Positions 9,481 through 17,884 of a DNA stretch of 64,000 bases are shown one piece after another; position 1 is the first letter of the stretch; the number at the start of each line of letters is the position of its first letter. The notes below the pieces were generated by a model. The model saw only the letters and a program-made list of their open reading frames with translations. It searched no databases and was not told where the DNA came from. The translations under genes were made by a program, and so were the position numbers. The stretch lies in assembly GCF_009829985.1 (NCBI RefSeq), contig NZ_SZZU01000003.1, positions 1 through 64,000 on the forward strand. Reading direction: 5' to 3'. Source of the DNA: Pantoea sp. Aalb. GTDB lineage: Bacteria; Pseudomonadota; Gammaproteobacteria; Enterobacterales; Enterobacteriaceae.

Positions 9481-10338
9481 ATGAATAAAGAAAGGCAAAC
9501 TTTAGCAATTGCTCCTCTAGGTAATTTAGATTCTTATATTCGAGCTGCGAACAATTGTCCAATGCTAACAGCAGAAGAGGAAAAAACACTAGCTAAGCAA
9601 CTTCACTATGAAGGAGATTTAAATGCAGCTAAAGCTTTAATTCTTTCTCATTTACGTTTTGTTATTCATATTGCTAGAAATTATTCTGGGTATGGCTTAC
9701 CACAAGCAGATTTAATTCAAGAAGGTAATATTGGCTTGATGAAAGCAGTACGTCGATTTAATCATGAAATAGGAGTACGTTTAGTTTCTTTTGCTGTTCA
9801 CTGGATAAAAGCTGAAATTCATGAATATGTTTTGCGTAATTGGCGTATTGTAAAAGTTGCAACTACTAAAGCACAACGTAAACTATTTTTTAATTTACGT
9901 AAAACTAAGCAACGATTAGGATGGTTTAATCAAGATGAAGTAGATATGGTTGCTCGTGAACTAGGAGTAAGTATTAAAGATGTTCGTGAAATGGAATCTC
10001 GTATGGCTGCACAAGATATAACATTTGATTTATCATCTGATGATGAAACTGGAGAAATGAGACCAATGGCACCAGTATTATATCTTCAAGATAAAACATC
10101 TGACTTTGCTGATGGTATTGAAGAAGATAATTGGGATCTACATGCAGCAGAGAAGCTAAATGATGCGATGTTAAGCTTAGATTTACGCAGTCAGTATATA
10201 ATTCGAGCACGTTGGTTAGATGGCGAAAATAAAACTACTTTACAAGAGTTAGCTGATAAATATGGAGTATCTGCTGAACGAGTACGTCAGTTAGAAAAAA
10301 ATGCTATGAAAAAATTGCGTATCGCTATTGAAGCTTAA
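9481..10338 (+). CDS. rpoH: RNA polymerase heat-shock sigma factor (sigma-32)
   Basis: Directs RNA polymerase to heat-shock promoters such as the one upstream of groS at 27111. It has 285 residues (E. coli 284). Region 2 (LRFVIHIARNYSGYGL, then NIGLMKAVRRFN) and the RpoH box (QRKLFFNLRKTKQRLGWFNQ, unique to sigma-32 proteins) are nearly identical to E. coli. Region 4 ends with the helix-turn-helix ERVRQLEKNAMKKLR. A good Shine-Dalgarno (gtgaggg) lies 5 to 8 bases before the ATG. FtsH, which degrades sigma-32 in E. coli, is encoded at 55356. Confidence 0.97.
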   Translation: MNKERQTLAIAPLGNLDSYIRAANNCPMLTAEEEKTLAKQLHYEGDLNAAKALILSHLRFVIHIARNYSGYGLPQADLIQEGNIGLMKAVRRFNHEIGVRLVSFAVHWIKAEIHEYVLRNWRIVKVATTKAQRKLFFNLRKTKQRLGWFNQDEVDMVARELGVSIKDVREMESRMAAQDITFDLSSDDETGEMRPMAPVLYLQDKTSDFADGIEEDNWDLHAAEKLNDAMLSLDLRSQYIIRARWLDGENKTTLQELADKYGVSAERVRQLEKNAMKKLRIAIEA

Positions 10339-10595
10339 TTTTCTTAATAAATTTAAATTAAATAGAAGAAAATAAATTTTATTTAGTATTTAATAGCTAA
10401 TAATTTTATTAAAAATAAATATTTTTTTCTTATAAAGAACTATGCAATTTTAAAAATATATAATTTATTGATTATAAATAAATTTTGTAAGGTAAATAAT
10501 AACAGTATCACATAGTAACTATAAAGAAAAATAATATTTTTTTGAAAAAATAGTAATTTCATATGATTAATTTTTTTGTTATTACCATATAATAT

Positions 10596-13028
10596 TCACT
10601 TATTAATATTATTATTAATAATTGTATTTTCAATAGTTATACGTATATCTTTAGTTAGTAATTTAGCCAAAATTTGCCAAATCATTTGAATAGGTTGTTT
10701 ATTAAAATTATTTGAAAATTCATCATTTATATAACCTTCTTCACGTAAAGACATTATTAGTGTACTAAAAATTTTTTTGTCATAAAAATCTAGTGAATTA
10801 ATGCCATGTATAATTGAAAGACGTTTAGCTAGAAAGTAACTTTCATTTTCTAATGTTATACGTTTAATGTTAGGATTATAAATAAGAATAGCAACAGTAA
10901 TGGCGATTCGTTGTAATATTTCCTTAATACCTGCCGATAATAGTTGAAGTGTCTGATAACGCTTAGTATTTATCTTTAGTTGACCATATTGTAAAATAAC
11001 AAGTCCTTGACGTATGAACTCTTCACAATACTTAATATTGATTAATACTAACTCAGATTTTTCCCAACGCAAGAAGAGTTCTTTTTTCAACATTGGATAT
11101 AATAACTTTATTTGACGCAATACTTCTACTTGGCTAATTTCGTTATAGTTATATACTATAGCCGCAATAAGAGAAGGTATTACTAGCATATGATGAATGT
11201 TATTACGATAATAAGTCATTAAGATAGCTTGTTTACGCGATAACATCATGCTATCACTAATGTTATTTGTTTTAGTTTTGATTTTATTCATTTTTATTGC
11301 TTGATTCAGTAATATTTCTGGACTGGTATTAGGTACTGTTGATTTAAGTGAATACGGAACATTACGCAATAATTGAAGATAACACTCTAATTGTTCAATA
11401 AGTTGTTCACGAGTAAGAGATAATTGTTCGGAGGATAGTAAGGCTGTTACGCATAAATTAATAGCGTTAGCTGCACTAGCTTCATTAATTCTTATCATTA
11501 AACGAGTAGCAATATCATTAACTGCTGGAGTAATCCAAACTGGACGCGAATGATCAATTGGCATAATATTATTATGCCATTTAGGTACGTATTCGTTTAA
11601 GTAATCTAGTAATGCTAATGGTTCACCAAAGTTAACATATCCTTGACCAAGATTACGTAAGTGACGTAAACCACGCATCATTTCTATAAATCCTTCTTTT
11701 GTCTTTTTTGAACCTTTTAATTCTTTAATATAAGTAGTAATTTCTATCACATGTTCATAGCCAATATAAATAGGAACTAAGTTAATAGGACGGCTACTAC
11801 GTAGCATAGCTTGTAATGTCATTAAAATAGTACCTGTTTTAGGTTGAATTAACCTTCCAGTTCGAGAACGACCACCTTCAATAAAATACTCTACTGAAAA
11901 ACCTCTAGTAAATAATTCACTAAGATATCTACGAAAAATTATAGAATAGAGTTTATTTCCTTTAAATGAACGACGAATAAAAAAAGCACCTAATCGACGA
12001 AAAAGAGGACCTATTGGCCAAAAGTTAAGATTTATACCAGCAGCAATATGAGGTGGTACTAATCCTTGATTATAAAGCACATAGGATATTAATAGATAGT
12101 CCATATGACTACGATGGCAAGGAATATAAACAATTTCATATCCTGATTGTGCTAATTGACGAATACGTTCACTGCCATTAACATGAATTCCTTTATATAA
12201 ACGACGCCATAACCAACCTATGATACGATCAGCAAAACGAATAGCTTCATATGAGAAATTAGCAGCGATTTCTTTCATTATTAGAATAGCTTTTTGCTCT
12301 GCAGTTCTATATGAAATTTTTTTACTACGAGCTTCTTCTTCTATTGCTTTTTTAATTATTTTTGACTGTAATAATTTATTAAATAGGTCTGAGAGTACAT
12401 AAAGTTTTGGCCCTACTGTTACTAAGCGATGTCTAGCAAAATGAATACTAGCTACTCGAATTAGTTTTTGTATAACTAATGTATTTGAACCATATTGTAT
12501 AGCAATCTTACGTAATGAAACAGTAGGTAAAAAACGGACGAAACTATCTCTTCCATACCATAAAATTATAAAAATTTTTTGTATTTTTTTAAAGATATGG
12601 ATACGCAATAGTAAATTACTTTGAATCTTACGTCCAGGTGAACGACCAAACATTACAAAAACAGGTAATATTTGAACATCAATTTGTAAATTTTTAAGTT
12701 GTAAATTAATATAATTATTAAATAATTTTATAGATAAAATACTAGGTAAAGAATAAATATATGGATTTTCGTAAATAAAAAGATAATGTGGTAATAAAGA
12801 ACCAGCTATTTCTAATGGAACTAGAGGATCTGGTAAATTATTTTTTAGACATTGTGTTTGTATAGTAAATAAATCTACCTTTGAGTTATGAACTATAATA
12901 TAAAGAATTGGACGAGCAACATCTATTTTATATTCATAAATAGGATTATTTGGAATAATCTTACTTTTTATTAGAATAGAAAATAATAAACGTAATAGTT
13001 TATTATATATTTTACTCCAACGTGACAT
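10596..13028 (-). CDS. plsB: Glycerol-3-phosphate 1-O-acyltransferase
   Basis: Inner-membrane enzyme that acylates glycerol 3-phosphate at position 1, the first step of phospholipid synthesis. It has 810 residues against 807 in E. coli. The four acyltransferase blocks are present in order in the middle of the protein: CHRSHMDYLL (catalytic H-x4-D), GAFFIRRSF, FIEGGRSRTGR and the INLVPIYIGYE block. The whole length aligns, so it should be functional. dgkA and lexA, its E. coli neighbours, are absent from this window. Confidence 0.97.
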   Translation of the reverse strand: MSRWSKIYNKLLRLLFSILIKSKIIPNNPIYEYKIDVARPILYIIVHNSKVDLFTIQTQCLKNNLPDPLVPLEIAGSLLPHYLFIYENPYIYSLPSILSIKLFNNYINLQLKNLQIDVQILPVFVMFGRSPGRKIQSNLLLRIHIFKKIQKIFIILWYGRDSFVRFLPTVSLRKIAIQYGSNTLVIQKLIRVASIHFARHRLVTVGPKLYVLSDLFNKLLQSKIIKKAIEEEARSKKISYRTAEQKAILIMKEIAANFSYEAIRFADRIIGWLWRRLYKGIHVNGSERIRQLAQSGYEIVYIPCHRSHMDYLLISYVLYNQGLVPPHIAAGINLNFWPIGPLFRRLGAFFIRRSFKGNKLYSIIFRRYLSELFTRGFSVEYFIEGGRSRTGRLIQPKTGTILMTLQAMLRSSRPINLVPIYIGYEHVIEITTYIKELKGSKKTKEGFIEMMRGLRHLRNLGQGYVNFGEPLALLDYLNEYVPKWHNNIMPIDHSRPVWITPAVNDIATRLMIRINEASAANAINLCVTALLSSEQLSLTREQLIEQLECYLQLLRNVPYSLKSTVPNTSPEILLNQAIKMNKIKTKTNNISDSMMLSRKQAILMTYYRNNIHHMLVIPSLIAAIVYNYNEISQVEVLRQIKLLYPMLKKELFLRWEKSELVLINIKYCEEFIRQGLVILQYGQLKINTKRYQTLQLLSAGIKEILQRIAITVAILIYNPNIKRITLENESYFLAKRLSIIHGINSLDFYDKKIFSTLIMSLREEGYINDEFSNNFNKQPIQMIWQILAKLLTKDIRITIENTIINNNINK

Positions 13029-13559
13029 TTGAATTTTAAATCCTCTATTTTAATAATAAAATAATAATGATACTTATCAAAAATAATTAAGTTCTTATAT
13101 ACTATAGGAAAGCTATATATAAGATATAATATCTTTATGTCTATTAACATAGTATTAATAAGTTGAATAACATTAATTATTTTAATTTAATAGAAGTAAA
13201 TAAAATATTATATACTTTTTTAATTTTGATCTTAAAAAGATTTATTTATTATAAATCATATATTTTACTTTAACACCCTATTATAGTGCTTATTAGATAA
13301 TCCATATATATATAAATATATACTCTTATAATGTATATTAATTATTAATAGAAAATTAATTTCATTTTTTTTAAAAGTATGTTTATGAGTTAACAACTAA
13401 CTATTGTCTTATTTTTGAGAATTTTAGTAGTTTAGCTAAATAACATATTATATTTTCTATATTTTTTATGAATTTTAAGATACATATAAAATACTTATTT
13501 TAATAATTGTTTATTAGAGATATAAAAATCTGTTTGAGATATTATATTTACAGCTAAAA
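13029..13559. other. plsB-dusA intergenic region
   Basis: About 530 bases of AT-rich sequence between two divergent genes. I see no coding remnant, RNA gene or clear promoter. The final bases form a short palindrome (aaaaatgatcattttt) that overlaps the dusA start. Confidence 0.5.
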
Positions 13560-14579
13560 ATGATCATTTTTATGAATAAAAATTTTTATTTTCATCGTTT
13601 TTCTGTTGCTCCTATGCTAAATTGGACAGATCGTCACTGTCGCTATTTCTACCGAAAATTGAGTAGTAAAGTATTATTATATACAGAAATGATACCTACA
13701 AGTGCTATTATCCATGGAAAAAATAATTACTTAGCTTTTAATAGAGAAGAACATCCGGTTGTTTTACAGTTAGGTGGAAATAATCCTAAAGATATGGCCA
13801 AATGTGCAAAGTTAGCAGAAATTTATGGTTATGATTCTATCAATATGAATGTAGGTTGTCCGTCAAATCGCATACATAATAGTGGCTTTGGAGCATGTTT
13901 AATGAATGATGCATTTATTGTAGCGAATTGTATTAAAGCAATGCGTGATGTAGTTAACATACCAGTAACTGTAAAAACGCGCATTGGTATTGATAATCAA
14001 GATAATTATGAATTCCTTTCTAATTTTGTTAATATTGTATCTCAATATGGTGGTTGTAATACTTTTATTATACACGCACGTAAAGCTTTGTTATCAGGTT
14101 TAAAACCAAAAGAAAACCGTAAAATTCCTCCTCTTAATTATTCGCATGTTTATTCTTTAAAACGTAATTTTCCAAATATTAATATAGTTATTAACGGTGA
14201 AATTAATACTTTAGAAGAAGCACAAATTCATCTATTATATTTAGATGGTGTTATGATAGGTCGTGAAGCTTACCAAAACCCGAAAATTTTAACCCGAGTA
14301 GATAAAGATATATTCGGTTGTAATACTTCTTCAGTAGATTTAATTAAATTGGTCCGTTCAATGTATCCTTATATTCAATCTGAATTGGCAAAAGGGGTAT
14401 ATTTAAATAGCATAACTAAACATATGCTAGGCTTATTTAAGAATATGTCTGGAAGTAGTCAGTGGCGTCGCCTTTTAAGTACGAATATAAATAGAAAAAA
14501 ATCCGATATTAGTATACTTAAAGAAACGGTAGATTTACTTGAAAATAATTTTTTCAATAAAAATAAAGATTTTTCCTAA
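13560..14579 (+). CDS. dusA: tRNA-dihydrouridine(20/20a) synthase
   Basis: FMN enzyme that reduces uridine 20 and 20a in the D-loop of tRNAs. It has 339 residues from the first ATG; a second ATG at 13572 is equally possible because the first residues are not conserved. The FSVAPMLNWTDRHCRYF opening, the catalytic cysteine in NVGCPS (Cys100), KTRIGID and DGVMIGREAYQNP are characteristic of DusA. The neighbours dusA-pspG-dnaB keep E. coli order with qor lost. Confidence 0.95.
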   Translation: MIIFMNKNFYFHRFSVAPMLNWTDRHCRYFYRKLSSKVLLYTEMIPTSAIIHGKNNYLAFNREEHPVVLQLGGNNPKDMAKCAKLAEIYGYDSINMNVGCPSNRIHNSGFGACLMNDAFIVANCIKAMRDVVNIPVTVKTRIGIDNQDNYEFLSNFVNIVSQYGGCNTFIIHARKALLSGLKPKENRKIPPLNYSHVYSLKRNFPNINIVINGEINTLEEAQIHLLYLDGVMIGREAYQNPKILTRVDKDIFGCNTSSVDLIKLVRSMYPYIQSELAKGVYLNSITKHMLGLFKNMSGSSQWRRLLSTNINRKKSDISILKETVDLLENNFFNKNKDFS

Positions 14580-14760
14580 TATTATTTTAGATTAAAAATT
14601 AATATAATTTTATAATTAATTGAATTTATTAAGTTTAAGCTAGTTATTAAAAATATAATTAATATTTCAAACATCTATCTCTTATATCTATTTAAAAGAA
14701 ATACATCACTATGTTGCTATATCCGTATCTTAATATGTGTATTTATGAAGGATATCTATA

Positions 14761-14964
14761 ATGAAAATGCTTTTCATTATCGGATTTTTATTAACACTAA
14801 TGGCGACGGGTATATCATTATTAGGTATCATAGTCGCTTTAATTGCTGCCACTACTTTGATGTTATTTGGTGCTTTACTTGTTTTTATAATAAAATTATT
14901 ACCCTGGTTGATAATTATAATTATAATAGTATGGGTTTACAACTATTATAATTATAATAGATAA
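14761..14964 (+). CDS. pspG: Phage shock protein G
   Basis: Small inner-membrane protein of the phage-shock envelope-stress response. The 67 residues match the first part of E. coli PspG (80), sharing FIIGFLLTLMATGISLLGII and IIKLLPWLIIIIIIVW, with two hydrophobic spans; the polar C-terminal tail is shortened. In E. coli it is transcribed from a sigma-54 promoter activated by PspF. Here the region upstream has TTGCT near 14714 but no GG at the matching -24 position, so the promoter is not recognisable. Position right after dusA matches E. coli. Confidence 0.88.
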   Translation: MKMLFIIGFLLTLMATGISLLGIIVALIAATTLMLFGALLVFIIKLLPWLIIIIIIVWVYNYYNYNR

Positions 14965-15397
<433 letters not shown>

Positions 15398-16804
15398 ATG
15401 GCAGTAGGAAAAAAACCTAGCAAACAATTAAAACAGAACTTTGATCAACAGTTAGAAGGATTAAAAATCCCACCAAATTCTATTGAAGCTGAACAATCTG
15501 TTCTTGGTGGATTAATGTTAGATAATGATAAATGGAATAACGTTTCTGAACGTGTAGTCGTTGATGATTTTTTTCATCGTTCTCATAGGATGATATTTTT
15601 AGAAATGCAACGTTTGCTAGAATCTGGTCAACCAATTGATTTAATTACTTTATCAGAGTCATTAGAAATACGGGGTGAACTAGATGTGATAGGTGGTTTT
15701 GCATATTTAGCAGAATTAACTAAGAATATCCCAAGTGCTGCTAATATAAATGCGTATGCTCATATTGTAAGGGAACGTGCAATAGTACGTGAAATGATTT
15801 TAGTTGCAAATCAAATTGCTGATGCTGGTTACGATCCACAAGGACGTAGTAGTGAAGAATTGTTAGATTTTGCAGAATCTAATGTCTTTAAAATTGCAGA
15901 ACAACGTGCTAATAAAAATGAAGGTCCTAAAAATATTAATCAGATCCTTGAAACTACGATGTCACGTATAGAATCTTTAATTTTAACACCGTACAATGGA
16001 CTGCTAGGAGTAGATACTGGTTATCAAGATTTAAATAGAAAAACTACTGGTCTACAAGGTTCTGATCTAATCATTATTGCTGCTCGTCCATCAATGGGCA
16101 AAACCACATTTGCTATGAATTTATGTGAAAATGCTGCAATGCTTGGTAATAAAGCAGTGTTAATTTTTAGTTTAGAAATGCCAAGTGAACAACTTATGAT
16201 GCGTATGTTATCTTCTTTATCTCGTGTGGATCAAACACGAATTCGTACAGGTCAATTAGAAAATGAAGATTGGTCTCGTATTTCTGCTACGATGAAAATT
16301 CTAATTGAAAAAAAAAATATTTATATTGATGATTCTTCACGTTTAACACCAACTGAAGTAAGATCTCGAACTCGGCGTATTTTTAGAGAAAATGGTGGTT
16401 TAAGCCTTGTTATGATCGATTATTTGCAGCTAATGCGCGTTCCTGCATTATCAGATAATAGAAATCTAGAAATAGCTGAAATATCAAGATCTTTAAAAGC
16501 ACTAGCTAAAGAGCTTAATGTACCAGTATTAGCATTATCACAACTCAATCGTTCTCTTGAGCAACGTGCTGATAAACGTCCAGTTAATTCAGATCTTCGG
16601 GAATCTGGTTCAATAGAACAGGATGCTGATTTAATTATGTTTATTTATCGTGATGAGGTTTACCATGAAAATAGTGATTTAAAGGGCATAGCTGAAATAA
16701 TTATTGGTAAACAGCGTAATGGTCCAATTGGTAAAATACGATTAACTTTCAATGGACAATGGTCACGTTTTGATAATTATGCAGGACCACATTATGATGA
16801 TTAA
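15398..16804 (+). CDS. dnaB: Replicative DNA helicase
   Basis: Hexameric 5'-3' helicase that unwinds the fork ahead of DNA polymerase III and binds primase. It has 468 residues (E. coli 471). The N-terminal domain starts near IPPNSIEAEQSVLGGLM. The RecA-like domain carries ARPSMGKTTFAMN (Walker A, about residue 228), SLEMPSEQL, and MIDYLQLM (Walker B). The C-terminal DLRESGSIEQDAD segment is intact. Start ATG at 15398; an ATG at 15391 is out of frame. No intein or insertion. Confidence 0.97.
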   Translation: MAVGKKPSKQLKQNFDQQLEGLKIPPNSIEAEQSVLGGLMLDNDKWNNVSERVVVDDFFHRSHRMIFLEMQRLLESGQPIDLITLSESLEIRGELDVIGGFAYLAELTKNIPSAANINAYAHIVRERAIVREMILVANQIADAGYDPQGRSSEELLDFAESNVFKIAEQRANKNEGPKNINQILETTMSRIESLILTPYNGLLGVDTGYQDLNRKTTGLQGSDLIIIAARPSMGKTTFAMNLCENAAMLGNKAVLIFSLEMPSEQLMMRMLSSLSRVDQTRIRTGQLENEDWSRISATMKILIEKKNIYIDDSSRLTPTEVRSRTRRIFRENGGLSLVMIDYLQLMRVPALSDNRNLEIAEISRSLKALAKELNVPVLALSQLNRSLEQRADKRPVNSDLRESGSIEQDADLIMFIYRDEVYHENSDLKGIAEIIIGKQRNGPIGKIRLTFNGQWSRFDNYAGPHYDD

Positions 16805-17243
16805 GATCATTAAATATTAAAAAAGAATTTAGATAATATCTTTTCTTAAAAAAAATATTATTTGATGCTATATTTCGTTATAAGGTTACATAACCTATTA
16901 TTATAACATGTATAAATGTATAGTAAATAGTTAACTAATTCAAAAAAATAAGTAGATTTATTATCTTGTTCTAATATAAAAAACTTTAAAGCTATATGTA
17001 TTATATGAATATTATAAATATAATATATATATGATTAAATTATATATATAATGATTTATTAATTATAAAGTTATGATAAATTTCAATATAAATTAATAAA
17101 ATTTATGAATAAGAGATTATTAATATAATAATTGTTATTCCAATTTATTTATTAATTATATTAATTATATTAATTATAAAATTCTCTATCAGTATCATGC
17201 GTTTTATAAGAATAAAATGTATAATTTATATTGAGATAATTTC
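16805..17243. other. dnaB-yitT-like intergenic region
   Basis: About 440 bases, very AT-rich, no coding remnant seen. The alr and tyrB genes that follow dnaB in E. coli are absent. Confidence 0.5.
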
Positions 17244-17861
17244 ATGAATAATATTATTCAGTCTATCAAGATTTTCTATCTTAGATTCATTGAAGATATT
17301 TTTGCAATTTTATTAGGTACATTAATAATATCATTTGGAATATTAATGCTAAAACAAGCTGGAGCTCTTATTGGTAGCTCTGCAGGTATTGCTTTTTTAA
17401 TTAGTCACGTAACTTCACTGACTTTTGGAAGTGTATTTTCTCTCATCAATTTACCGTTTTACTGGTTTTCAGTACAGCGTATGGGTTGGGAATTTACCTT
17501 AAAAACTTTTAGTGCTGTAGCTCTTGTTTCATTGTTTACTTATTTACATCCATTGTTTATACATTTTTCTGCATTAAATCCAGTGTATGCCACATTTTTT
17601 GGTAATATAATAATGGGAATTGGCTTCATATTATTATTTCGGCATAAAGCAAGTCTTGGTGGAATTAATATTTTAGCTTTATGGCTACAAAAGCATATAG
17701 GTTTACGTGCTGGAAAATTACAAATGATAGTAGATATTTGTGTGGTATTAGCTTCAATACTTATAGTATCAAGCCCTATGATCATAATTTCAATATTAGG
17801 TGCAGTAATACTTAACCTAATTATTACAATGAATTATAATCAATCTGATTATCGAATATAA
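17244..17861 (+). CDS. YitT-family inner-membrane protein
   Basis: A 205-residue hydrophobic protein with five or six predicted membrane spans. The segments AGALIGSSAGIAFLISHVT, SLINLPFYWFSVQRMGW and RHKASLGGINILALWLQK are typical of the YitT (DUF161) membrane domain. The soluble C-terminal DUF2179 domain found in many Bacillus homologues is lacking. Biochemical function is not established; a transport role is conjecture. It ends 23 bases from the convergent uvrA stop. E. coli K-12 has nothing intact like this beside uvrA, so it is a retained accessory gene. Confidence 0.75.
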   Translation: MNNIIQSIKIFYLRFIEDIFAILLGTLIISFGILMLKQAGALIGSSAGIAFLISHVTSLTFGSVFSLINLPFYWFSVQRMGWEFTLKTFSAVALVSLFTYLHPLFIHFSALNPVYATFFGNIIMGIGFILLFRHKASLGGINILALWLQKHIGLRAGKLQMIVDICVVLASILIVSSPMIIISILGAVILNLIITMNYNQSDYRI

Positions 17862-17884
17862 TGATATATATATGTACTGTATAA

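Noticed and set aside
14700..14725. Sigma-54 promoter for pspG
   Set aside because: TTGCT is present but the bases at the -24 position are CA rather than GG, so the match is not better than chance.
14745..14951. An overlapping 68-codon frame on the same strand as pspG
   Set aside because: The pspG frame gives a clear match to the known protein; the other frame has no recognisable features.
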